Positions 1 to 7,838 of a stretch of 64,000 bases of DNA are shown here, piece after piece. The notes under the pieces were generated by a model. It was not told the DNA's origin. It searched no databases and saw only the letters and a list, made by a program, of their open reading frames with translations. Source of the DNA: Leucobacter denitrificans. GTDB lineage: Bacteria > Actinomycetota > Actinomycetes > Actinomycetales > Microbacteriaceae. The DNA is taken from contig NZ_CP060716.1 in assembly GCF_014396385.1 (NCBI RefSeq), positions 992,001-1,056,000 of the forward strand, in the 5' to 3' direction. Every line of letters begins with the position of its first letter. The first letter of the stretch is position 1. Position numbers and translations under genes: made by a program.

Positions 1-1100
1 TCGAGTTTGGTGTGACGAATTTCGCCGCCTCGGCGATTGTCAGTGCATTCGCACTCATGCGCCTGGTTGGCGCACCCCTCGCTGGTTGGGTGACAAACAA
101 ACTTGGTGAGCGACGCACCTACACGATGGGAATCCTCATCGTCGCCGCCTCGACCGGAGCCGCAGCACTCGCGCAGAACTACGTGCAGTTCCTCGGGCTC
201 CGTGGCATTGGTGGCCTTGGATCCGCAATGTTCTCAATCTCGGCAACCGCGCTAATCATCAAGCTGAGCCCACCCGACGCACGGGGCCGAGTCGCAAGTC
301 TCAACGCAGCAGGCTTCCTTCTCGGAGGCTTGCTCGGGCCCGTGTTTGGCGGACTCGTTGCAAGCTTCGGGATCCGCGCACCGTTTGTCTTCTACTTTTT
401 CACCCTGCTCGCTGCTGCTCTCGTCGTCGCGGTTGCTCTGCGCAAGTCAACCCTTGCTGCCAGAGCCACCCCTGTCGATGGCGACGACACAGGCATGCGC
501 TTTGGTGACGCGCTCAGAGTGCCTCAGTATCGCTCACTGCTTCTCTCCGTCTTCACATTTGGTTGGGCGTCGTTCGGGGTTCGGGTGTCCATCATCCCGA
601 TCCTTGTCGCAGTGGCGTACGGAGGCGACGCGGCGATGGCCGCATGGGTACTCGCTGGCTACGCGGCCGGTAACGCGCTGCTCATCTTCCCGTCAGGCAG
701 ATGGAACGACTCGATCGGCCGAAAGCCCATGCTCATCATCGGCATGGCCGTGCTCGCAGTCTCATACTTCGTCGTACCGGCATCACCGAATGTCTGGGTG
801 GCCCTTGCTGTCATGGCGGTGGCCGGTGCTGGCTCAGCGCTCGTGAATCCCGGGCAACAGGCCGTACTCGCGGATGTGCTTGCGCAGCGCCGCGGCGGCA
901 GCGTCGTGGCCGGCTATTCGATGACGAGCGACCTGGGCGGGGTGCTTGGCCCGCTCATCGCGGGCGCAATCGTGGATTTCGCGGGATTCGGATGGGCCTT
1001 CGGAGTGACAGCTGTGCTACTCGCGATAGCTGCAATCGTGTGGACAATACTGCCCGACTCACGCTCACTCAAGACCGATGAGACAGCGAAGGTCGAGTAG
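1..1100 (+). CDS. MFS transporter, 5' end outside window
   Basis: C-terminal 365 or so residues of a 12-helix major facilitator superfamily exporter in the cytoplasmic membrane. The reading frame is open to the first base of the window, so the true start lies upstream; the GTG at 12 is probably internal. Seen: alternating hydrophobic helices, a motif-A-like loop (GWVTNKLGERR) early on and its second-half counterpart (NDSIGRKP) near residue 235, as in drug or metabolite exporters. The substrate cannot be read from the sequence. The 3' end overlaps the next permease gene by 23 bp, so the two are probably co-transcribed. Confidence 0.85.
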   Translation, partial: EFGVTNFAASAIVSAFALMRLVGAPLAGWVTNKLGERRTYTMGILIVAASTGAAALAQNYVQFLGLRGIGGLGSAMFSISATALIIKLSPPDARGRVASLNAAGFLLGGLLGPVFGGLVASFGIRAPFVFYFFTLLAAALVVAVALRKSTLAARATPVDGDDTGMRFGDALRVPQYRSLLLSVFTFGWASFGVRVSIIPILVAVAYGGDAAMAAWVLAGYAAGNALLIFPSGRWNDSIGRKPMLIIGMAVLAVSYFVVPASPNVWVALAVMAVAGAGSALVNPGQQAVLADVLAQRRGGSVVAGYSMTSDLGGVLGPLIAGAIVDFAGFGWAFGVTAVLLAIAAIVWTILPDSRSLKTDETAKVE

Positions 1101-2529
1101 CTTGGAGTATTTTCTTGCTTCACTCCCACTAGCGGTCATAGTGCTGCTCCTACTGATTCGAGTCCCGGCTCTATATGCCATCTCAGCAACGATCGTGCTC
1201 ACACTTATCTTGGCCTGGGAGTTCCCGCTACGATCTGCCGTACTGACAGAGTCTCTGCCTTCGACGCTTGAACTTTCAATTACACTCGCGCTTATCATGT
1301 TCGGTGGTATCGCACTCGCGAACCTGCTGCATGCCTCGGGGGCACAGAAAGACATCAACACCTGGTTGAATCGTCTCGTGGTGAGCCCCGAACGGGCCGC
1401 GCTGTTTTATGGGCTTGTGCTCGTGCCACTCATTGAGTCTCTAGTCGGATGGGGCCTCGGAGTGATCACGGGCATACCCATGCTGCTCGGCACTGGGCTT
1501 TCGAAACTCAAAGCGATCCAGATTGCCCTGCTCGGAATGATGCTGTGTCCCTGGGGAGCATTCGCACCATCGCTCATTGTCGCGTCTGACTTCACCGGTT
1601 TCAGCCAAACGACTATCGGCACGGTCACCGCGTTCTACAATGTGCCGGTCATCTTCATACTCGCGATCTCGATACTCGTGGTGCACGGCGGCGCGGCACT
1701 GCGCGTAAAGATGTGGATCGAGTGCCTTGCGACGGCTTCGATGATGGGCATCACGTTGATTGCTGTCAATGCGTTTGTGGCACCATCGCTCGCGGGAGTT
1801 TTGGCATCGCTAGGAGCAGCCGTCATCCTCGTGCTTTTTGCTCGCCGGGGACAACAGGAGTATCACCCACCAACAGCGTTGGCCGTGCGAGGCATGATGC
1901 CCTATGTGATCGTGCTCGTTGGGCTCGCGCTGAGCACGATCCTTGCCGCCTTCGTCGGGCCATCGACGTACACGAAGCTTCTTACGAACCCGGCCACCTG
2001 GCTCACAGTCGCGGTTGCCTTCACCCCGCTACTCGTTCGCATGGCGTCGCGCGACACCTGGAGTTCGCTGGCCTCGAGCACCCGCGCCTGGGGGCCAGCA
2101 TTCAGCGTGACGTTACTGTTCGTGCTATTTGGTGTCTTGCTGAGCCTGAATGGAATGGGAACGTCGCTCGCAGAAGGCATCGCTCTGCTGGGCGGGGCGT
2201 TCGCTGTGCTTGTTCCGATAAGCGGCTTCATCGCGGGATTCGTCACCAGTTCTAATACCGCCTCTGCCGCGATGCTCGCCGGGCCTCTGAACGTTTCGGC
2301 ATCCGGGCTCGGGTTAGATTCCGTGCACGCAGTCTCGGTGCAGACGGCGGCCTCAGGTGCCGCGGTGATGTGTTCGCCAGCTCGCGCGGAGGTTTCAAGG
2401 CAAACAGCGAATTTGCTCTCCCCTGGGGGCGACGAAGGTGTCACCGTCGCCCGAATACTGTCGCCGGCGCTCCTCGCTAACACAATCATTGTCGCCCTAC
2501 TTGCCGGGCTCGGGTACATCTTTTTCTAG
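1078..2529 (+). CDS. LctP-like permease (L-lactate permease family)
   Basis: A 483-residue, very hydrophobic integral membrane protein with roughly 12-14 predicted helices. A GWGLG-x-ITGIP segment near residue 125 and a SGFIAGFVTSSNTAS segment near residue 385 resemble the conserved GFG and SNT motifs of L-lactate permeases. That family takes up lactate or glycolate with protons; the real substrate here is inferred only. It is shorter than typical LctP (about 530-550 residues). ATG 1078 overlaps the MFS gene; an in-frame TTG at 1102 just after the MFS stop is an alternative start. It lies upstream of an amino-acid-dehydrogenase-like gene, which suggests an organic or amino acid utilisation cluster. 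Confidence 0.65.
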   Translation: MRQRRSSSLEYFLASLPLAVIVLLLLIRVPALYAISATIVLTLILAWEFPLRSAVLTESLPSTLELSITLALIMFGGIALANLLHASGAQKDINTWLNRLVVSPERAALFYGLVLVPLIESLVGWGLGVITGIPMLLGTGLSKLKAIQIALLGMMLCPWGAFAPSLIVASDFTGFSQTTIGTVTAFYNVPVIFILAISILVVHGGAALRVKMWIECLATASMMGITLIAVNAFVAPSLAGVLASLGAAVILVLFARRGQQEYHPPTALAVRGMMPYVIVLVGLALSTILAAFVGPSTYTKLLTNPATWLTVAVAFTPLLVRMASRDTWSSLASSTRAWGPAFSVTLLFVLFGVLLSLNGMGTSLAEGIALLGGAFAVLVPISGFIAGFVTSSNTASAAMLAGPLNVSASGLGLDSVHAVSVQTAASGAAVMCSPARAEVSRQTANLLSPGGDEGVTVARILSPALLANTIIVALLAGLGYIFF

Positions 2530-2535
2530 GCGACT

Positions 2536-2570
2536 CCCCCATCACTCGGCGCGCGTCACTAGTATGGGGG
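2536..2570 (+). terminator. Possible weak hairpin between permease and dehydrogenase
   Basis: A 7-bp inverted repeat (CCCCCAT at 2536-2542, ATGGGGG at 2564-2570) sits in the short gap after the permease stop. There is no T-tract and the loop is 21 nt, so terminator function is doubtful. It may only partly separate transcription of the two genes. Confidence 0.25.
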
Positions 2571-2612
2571 CCACGCGTCTTGCGTATTGAATTGCCAAAG
2601 GAGTCGATTCAC

Positions 2613-3635
2613 GTGGGTACACCAACTGTTGTTATGTATGGAGTTGGCGCGATGGGAAGCATCATCGCGCGCATGCTGACCGAGCGCGGGGCCGAAATCG
2701 TCGGCGCCGTCGGCCGGTCGACGATCGGAAAGCCGCTCAGCGAGGTCACGGGCATACCGAACGTCACGGTCACTATTGAGGGTGACATCGAGGAAGTCGT
2801 GCAACGTACACGACCGGACCTAGTCGTGATGACTACCGCGAGCTACATGGAAGATGTGAAGGAGGGCGTGCTTGCGTGTCTGAAACACGGAGCAAACGTG
2901 ATCTCACTCGCTGAGGAGAACCTCTACTCGTGGCACACAAGCCCAGAGGACACCGCCGAGATTGATGCAGTCGCGAAAGAGCACGGCGTCACATACACGT
3001 GCTCGGGTCACCAAGATGGGTACTGGGTGCAACTCGTCGCCACGCTCATGGGCACCGCGCACCACATTGATGAGGTACGCGGGCGGGCTTCGTGGAACGT
3101 CGAGGACTTCGGTCCTGAACTCGCGAGAGACCAGCAGGTCGGTGACACGCTCGAGGAGTTTGCAGAGTGGCTGCGTGGGGCTGAGCGCCCGCCGACATTC
3201 GGAAGGCCGACGCTCCACGCGGTGGCCGCGGCAAGCGGTCTCACCGTCGTTGAATCATCTACGGCGACCGAACCCGTTCTCGCGACCGAAGACACCTACT
3301 GCAAGGCGCTTGAAATGACAGTGCCTGCTGGCAAGGTGCTTGGTTTCACCGATATCGATACCGTGCGCACTGCTGAAGGGCCCGTACTCGTGCTCGAGAT
3401 GACTGGCAAGGTGTACGTCGAGGGTCAAGCAGACAGCAACGCTTGGGAGCTAAAAGGTGAGCCCGACCTCGATCTCGAGAACCAAGTACTTCCGACGCAC
3501 CTTACGACCTGCGCAACGCTCGTGAACCGTGTGCCGCAGGTATTGAACGCCGAGCCCGGTTACGTGTCAGTCGCTGAGTTGCCGCCCTTGCGGTTCCAGC
3601 CTGGCAATATTGCGGATCACCTCACCGCACGCTGA
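2613..3635 (+). CDS. Dihydrodipicolinate-reductase-like NAD(P) dehydrogenase (diaminopentanoate dehydrogenase type)
   Basis: A 340-residue oxidoreductase. It begins with a Rossmann dinucleotide-binding motif (YGVGAMGSIIARML) followed by a DapB-like N-domain (VVMTTASYMEDV) and an alpha/beta C-domain. Layout and length match the family that includes 2,4-diaminopentanoate dehydrogenase of ornithine fermentation and other NAD(P)H-dependent amine dehydrogenases, rather than true DapB (about 250 residues). GTG 2613 is preferred over the in-frame TTG at 2580 because AAAGGAG (2597-2603) sits 9 nt upstream and the Rossmann fold starts right after it. The substrate is probably an amino or keto acid, inferred partly from the LctP-like permease upstream. 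Confidence 0.65.
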   Translation: MGTPTVVMYGVGAMGSIIARMLTERGAEIVGAVGRSTIGKPLSEVTGIPNVTVTIEGDIEEVVQRTRPDLVVMTTASYMEDVKEGVLACLKHGANVISLAEENLYSWHTSPEDTAEIDAVAKEHGVTYTCSGHQDGYWVQLVATLMGTAHHIDEVRGRASWNVEDFGPELARDQQVGDTLEEFAEWLRGAERPPTFGRPTLHAVAAASGLTVVESSTATEPVLATEDTYCKALEMTVPAGKVLGFTDIDTVRTAEGPVLVLEMTGKVYVEGQADSNAWELKGEPDLDLENQVLPTHLTTCATLVNRVPQVLNAEPGYVSVAELPPLRFQPGNIADHLTAR

Positions 3636-3810
3636 GCGAGTTAGATTATAGGTCATGAAGGGAGATACGCACAGTGGATACTGCCTCTTGGCGAGTTCGA
3701 GAAGAATGAATACACCAAGAGGGGTCGCTAACGGACAGATCCACCGTCGCTGACGCTGAGAGCATTACCAACCGCGCCCTTATCGCCACCAAGGAGGGCC
3801 CAGCTGAGAC

Positions 3811-5595
3811 ATGTGCGGAATTGTTGGAGAACTGCTGTTCACACCAGGTGCGCCAGATATGCGTGCTGTGGAGCGGATGATGGCATCAGTCGAGCATCGC
3901 GGCCCCGATGACGGAGGTATGTGGAGCCGGCAGTGGGCAGCATTCGGACACCATCGTCTTGCGATCATTGATCTCAGCGAGCGCGGGTCACAGCCAATGA
4001 CCGACGAGAACCTCGGCCTTACCGTCGTGTTCAATGGGTGCATCTACAATCATCACGAACTGCGCGAAGAGCTACGGGACGAGTTCGAATTCACGTCAGA
4101 GAGCGACACTGAGGCAATACTCAAGGCGTACGCAAAGTGGGGCGAGGATTTTGCCGATCACTTGTATGGCATGTTCGCGATCGCAATCTTCGACGAACGC
4201 CGAAACCGCGTCGTTTTCGCGCGCGACCGCCTCGGCATCAAACCGCTCTACTTCACGCGCAACGATGGGAGGCTCCGATTCGCCTCGACGCTACCCGCAC
4301 TCATCGCGGGCGGGGGCGTCGATACAACGCTCGACCCCATCGGACTGCACCACTACCTGAGTTGGCACTCGATCGTTCCCGCACCTCGCACGATCTTGCG
4401 GGGCGCAGAGAAGCTTCCGCCCGCCACCGTGCGGGTGGTTGAAAGTGATGGTCGCACCCGAGATCGCGTGTATTGGTCAGCCGACTACCGGAGAGACGCG
4501 AGCCGCTCAGAGTGGGATACCGACGACTGGATAGAGGCGCTGCATATGACGCTCAGCGCTGCGGTCAAGCGACGGCTGGTCTCGCATGTTCCGGTCGGTG
4601 TGCTGCTGTCGGGTGGACTCGACTCAAGCCTTATCGTCGCACTACTCAACGAACTGGGCGTCGAAGGTCTACAAACCTTCAGCATTGGCTTCGACAGCAT
4701 CGGCGAACGGCAGGGTGACGAGTTTGCATACTCCGATCTCATCGCAAAGCACTTTGATACAGATCACCACCGATTGCACATTCCAGGAGACGACCTGCCG
4801 TCCGCCGTTCCTCACGTGATCGAGAGCATGAGCGAGCCTATGGCTTCGCACGATGTGGCCGCCTTCTACCTGCTCGCAGAAGCCGTCTCCGAGCACGTGA
4901 AAGTCGTGCAGACGGGGCAAGGTGCCGATGAATTGTTCGCGGGTTATGGCTACCATCAGCCACTTGCCGACGCCTCGCGGTTGCATGCGCTCGACCTGTT
5001 CACTGCTTCGTTTCGTGACCGCAGCCACGACGAGTTACGCGAGATACTCGAGGCCGAACACGTGGGCGAGACCGATGTGAGTATGAAGCTGCTTGAAGAG
5101 CAATTTGCCGACCTCGCAACCGACACTGCGGTCGACGCTGTACTGGGGCTCGACACCCACACGTTCATGCCCGACGACCCGGTGAAGCGAGTAGACAATA
5201 TGACGATGGCATGGGGTCTCGAGGCGCGCGTTCCGTTTCTTGACCACGAGCTAGTTGAACTTGCGGCGCAGTGTCCGCCAGAGCTCAAGACGATGCAGGG
5301 CGGTAAAGGCCTGCTCAAGGAGTTGGGCAGAAGAATGCTGCCTCACGAGGTCGTTGACCGACCAAAGGGGTACTTTCCGGTACCCGGCTTCACCGAGTTG
5401 CGCGGTGAGGTGCTCGACATGGTCGGTGATGTTTTGACAAGCCGAGCAGCGCGCGACCGCGGAGTTTTCCGTGGCTCGTACGTCGACGAACTACTGAGCA
5501 ATCCCAACGGGCACAACACCCCGGCGGGCAGTAACCCGCTGTGGTCAATCGCAGTGCTCGAGATGTGGTTGCAAAGACACCTTGTCGGGTCGTAA
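3811..5595 (+). CDS. Asparagine-synthase-family amidotransferase, N-acetylglutaminylglutamine amidotransferase type
   Basis: A 594-residue glutamine-dependent amidotransferase. Met-Cys-Gly start gives the Ntn nucleophile Cys2; the class II glutaminase domain spans about 1-200 and the ATP-binding synthetase domain about 230-590 with the PP-loop SGGLDSS near residue 268. Several stretches (FNGCIYN instead of the AsnB FNGEIYN; MSEPMASHDVAAFYLL; TGQGADELFAGYGY) match the subfamily that amidates N-acetylglutaminylglutamine to make the osmolyte NAGGN, better than housekeeping AsnB. AAGGAGGG lies 13 nt before the ATG. The usual partners (GNAT/ATP-grasp dipeptide synthetase and M42 peptidase) are absent from the window, so the product is uncertain. 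A convergent terminator and tRNAs follow. Confidence 0.75.
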   Translation: MCGIVGELLFTPGAPDMRAVERMMASVEHRGPDDGGMWSRQWAAFGHHRLAIIDLSERGSQPMTDENLGLTVVFNGCIYNHHELREELRDEFEFTSESDTEAILKAYAKWGEDFADHLYGMFAIAIFDERRNRVVFARDRLGIKPLYFTRNDGRLRFASTLPALIAGGGVDTTLDPIGLHHYLSWHSIVPAPRTILRGAEKLPPATVRVVESDGRTRDRVYWSADYRRDASRSEWDTDDWIEALHMTLSAAVKRRLVSHVPVGVLLSGGLDSSLIVALLNELGVEGLQTFSIGFDSIGERQGDEFAYSDLIAKHFDTDHHRLHIPGDDLPSAVPHVIESMSEPMASHDVAAFYLLAEAVSEHVKVVQTGQGADELFAGYGYHQPLADASRLHALDLFTASFRDRSHDELREILEAEHVGETDVSMKLLEEQFADLATDTAVDAVLGLDTHTFMPDDPVKRVDNMTMAWGLEARVPFLDHELVELAAQCPPELKTMQGGKGLLKELGRRMLPHEVVDRPKGYFPVPGFTELRGEVLDMVGDVLTSRAARDRGVFRGSYVDELLSNPNGHNTPAGSNPLWSIAVLEMWLQRHLVGS

Positions 5596-5609
5596 CCCGA
5601 GGACTGCGG

Positions 5610-5652
5610 TAAAAATAAGGAACCCCCACGAGTAGAAGCCTCATGGGGGTTC
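5610..5652 (-). terminator. Rho-independent terminator of the tRNA-Phe transcript
   Basis: Perfect 9-bp stem (5620-5628 with 5644-5652, GAACCCCCA/TGGGGGTTC). Read on the minus strand it is followed by a T-rich tail (the AAAAAT at 5611-5616 on the plus strand). It ends transcription from tRNA-Phe and may also stop readthrough from the amidotransferase gene. Confidence 0.8.
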
Positions 5653-5676
5653 AGCAGCGGCGTAATGACCGCTACG

Positions 5677-5749
5677 TGGCTCCGACCGGCATCGATCCGG
5701 TGACCTTTCGATTTTCAGTCGAACGCTCTACCAACTGAGCTACAGAGCC
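5677..5749 (-). tRNA. tRNA-Phe (GAA)
   Basis: 73-nt cloverleaf on the minus strand. The acceptor stem GGCTCTG pairs with CGGAGCC allowing one G-T; the D-arm contains AGCTCAGTTGGTAGAGC. The anticodon loop CTGAAAA (anticodon GAA) is closed by TTCGA/TCGAA, and the T-loop GGATCGATGCC is standard. Discriminator is A and the CCA end is not encoded. Confidence 0.95.
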
Positions 5750-5790
5750 AGGCGATCTCTTGACCTGAAACCAGAGCAGTCAATCACCTG

Positions 5791-5827
5791 AGATAAAGAA
5801 ACCCCTCCGAAGAAGGGTTCTTTATCT
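5791..5827 (-). terminator. Terminator directly after tRNA-Asp
   Basis: Long imperfect inverted repeat (AGATAAAGAAACCC against GGGTTCTTTATCT, one bulged A) starting at the encoded CCA of tRNA-Asp, with an 8-10 nt loop. The T-rich 3' arm read on the minus strand fits an intrinsic terminator. Confidence 0.75.
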
Positions 5828-5903
5828 GGCGACCCTGACGGGACTTGAACCCGCGACCTCCGCCGTGACAGGGCGGCGCGCTAACCAACTGCGCTACAGG
5901 GCC
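5827..5903 (-). tRNA. tRNA-Asp (GTC)
   Basis: Minus-strand cloverleaf with acceptor GGCCCTG/CAGGGTC, discriminator G and an encoded CCA (5827-5829). The anticodon stem CCGCC/GGCGG encloses the loop CTGTCAC, anticodon GTC. The T-arm is GCGGGTTCAAGTCCCGT. It lies 30 nt from tRNA-Glu, so the two may be processed from one transcript. Confidence 0.95.
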
Positions 5904-5933
5904 ATGGTGCTATTCAGTTGTAAGTGGTAACAG

Positions 5934-6006
5934 TGACCCCAACGGGATTCGAACCCGTGCTGCCGCCGTGAAAGGGCGGTGTCCTAGGCCGCTAAACGAT
6001 GGGGCC
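5934..6006 (-). tRNA. tRNA-Glu (TTC)
   Basis: 73-nt minus-strand cloverleaf. Acceptor GGCCCCA pairs with TGGGGTC and the discriminator is A. The anticodon loop CTTTCAC gives anticodon TTC, closed by CCGCC/GGCGG. The T-arm is ACGGGTTCGAATCCCGT. CCA is not encoded. Charged tRNA-Glu is also the substrate of HemA, encoded elsewhere in the window. Confidence 0.95.
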
Positions 6007-6119
6007 GAAGCGATTTCTCGCTTGCTACCGAGATATGAGCTTATGGCACAAACCCGGTCACGCGCAAATCGAGACCCTCGCCGTGCAGCCCTGGCGTGTC
6101 GCAAGCCCGAAAACTTGCG

Positions 6120-6404
6120 TCACCCACCGAGCGCGCGCTGCACTCTGTTGAGTGAAATGTTCTCAAGTCGCTGCACACCGCTGCCGGTTCGCTGCTCGAA
6201 GTGATACCCCATACGCCCCTGACTCAGCATGCCTATGAGGTGTGGTTCATCTGGGTTCCACAAAATCCACGTGGGCTGACCATGTACATTTGGTCCGAGG
6301 AAGGTGAATTCGATCTCCGACTTACCAATACGTTGGATCTGCGGCGTGAGCCGCTCAGTGGAGAGCGCAACGATACCATCCCCGTGTTGTTGCACCTCGC
6401 TCAT
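6120..6404 (-). CDS. Small hypothetical protein (94 aa)
   Basis: A 94-residue, probably cytoplasmic protein with no signal peptide or membrane segment. I do not recognise a family. Visible: a central stretch IEFTFLGPNVHGQPTWILWN that looks like a small beta-rich domain, then a basic C-terminal helix. An AGGA sits 7 nt before the ATG on the minus strand, supporting translation. It stands alone between the tRNA cluster and the aminopeptidase genes. Confidence 0.55.
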   Translation of the reverse strand: MSEVQQHGDGIVALSTERLTPQIQRIGKSEIEFTFLGPNVHGQPTWILWNPDEPHLIGMLSQGRMGYHFEQRTGSGVQRLENISLNRVQRALGG

Positions 6405-6474
6405 ACGATGATCCTATCTAAACCACAGTGAAAATTCGACGCGAGCCACACCTTGGTTCAGATTCATTTATCCC

Positions 6475-7829
6475 TCATTTATCAGCGTAAAAAGCGCCGA
6501 TCACGCGAGCAAGACCGTGCAGGTCGTCGACGTGAGCGAGCTCGCGTGCTGAGTGCATCGAGAGCAGCGGCACGCCGACGTCTACGGTGCGCATTCCGAG
6601 CCTCGTTGCGGTGAGCGGTCCGATCGTTGATCCACACGGAACAGTGTTGTTCGAAACGAACGACTGCGTTGGCACCTCGGCCGCTTCACACAGGCGCTGC
6701 CAGAGCGCGGCACCGTGCGCGTCGGTCGCGTAGCGCTGGTTTGCGTTGATCTTCAGCATGGGGCCTTTGCCCGCGAGTGGGCGAACGTTCGGATCATGTC
6801 GATCCGGGTAATTCGGGTGCACTGAGTGCCCGGCGTCGGCCGAGAGGCACCACGACCCAGCCATTGCCTGCGCTGCCTCTTCGCCACTCGCACCCAGGCC
6901 CGCGCGCAAACGAGCGAGCACGTCTTCGAGGAACGGCCCGCACGCCCCTGAGCGCGTCTCTGAGCCGAGTTCTTCATGATCAAACGAGGCGAACATCGAG
7001 ATCGAATCTGGAGCCGTCTCGGCCTCGATAATCGCGACGAGGCCCGCGAACGTCGAGCTCAAATTATCGAGCCTCGGTGAGGCGAGAAACTCGCGATTCG
7101 CACCGATCCGCGCGCCGCTCTGGGTGTCGTAGAGACGCACGTCGGTGCCGACGATGTCGTGGGGGTGGATCGATCCACCATCTGCGGTCAAAACAACGGA
7201 TGACGCCCCGCGAACGGTTCGCCAGGTTGCGGGAGGTTTGCCGCGTCAGCGAGGATGCGGAGCACCGATGCGCCCGGCGTCGAGACCGCGAGCACCGGCT
7301 GCATGTGCCGCTGCTTATCGAGCTCGAGCCCGTTGTTCACCCCGCGATCGAGGTGGATCGCAAGCTGCGGGATGCGCGCGACCGGTGGGGACTGCACGAG
7401 CTTCTCTTGCCCGTCACGGGTCACAATGCGACCGGCGAACCCGAGGTCTCGGTCGAGCCACGAGTTGATGAGCGGGCCGCCATACACCTCAACGCCGGCC
7501 TGCGACCATCCGTCAGAGACGAAGTCGGGCGAGGGCTTCAGCACGAAGCCAGGCGAGTCGGTGTGCGCACCGAGCACCCGAACCGGGCTCGTCGCGGTGA
7601 CTTCGCTGCCCGCGCGCCAGGCAATGATCGCGCCGTCGCGCACCACGAAGCCGCGCGACCCAGGTGCCACAGGCCCCCAGGGTTCGGTCTCATCGTGCTC
7701 GGTGAACCCCGCCGCGTCGAGCAGGAGGGCCGAGAATCGTGCCGCGTGGTACGAACTCGGTGAAGACGAGACGAAGTTAATGATCTCGTCGATGAACGCA
7801 TCGCGGTTCGCGAGCAAACTCTCGGCCAC
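6475..7829 (-). pseudogene. M18-family aminopeptidase interrupted by a frameshift
   Basis: Two adjacent minus-strand frames together give one M18 (aspartyl-aminopeptidase-like) zinc peptidase of about 450 residues. The first part (7188-7829, GTG start with AGGGAG upstream) carries LGAHTDSPGF with a metal-ligand His. The second (6475-7191) carries SPRLDNLSS, DHEELGSET with the catalytic/metal Glu pair, and the C-terminal MHSARE His. The break is at 7188-7192, where frame one ends TTG TTT TGA and the second frame needs one more T in the TTTT run. All metal-site residues survive, so the lesion is either recent or a base-calling error. It starts 9 bp after the pepA stop and is probably co-transcribed with pepA. 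Confidence 0.8.
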
Positions 7830-7838
7830 TGACGCTCC

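Noticed and set aside
3655..3753. 33-codon ORF upstream of the amidotransferase, plus an 11-codon frame at 3674
   Set aside because: No conservation evidence, no clear ribosome site for the longer one; could be a leader but cannot be supported.
7188..7194. Programmed frameshift in the M18 gene
   Set aside because: No X-XXY-YYZ heptamer and no following stem; a missing base in a T run is simpler.
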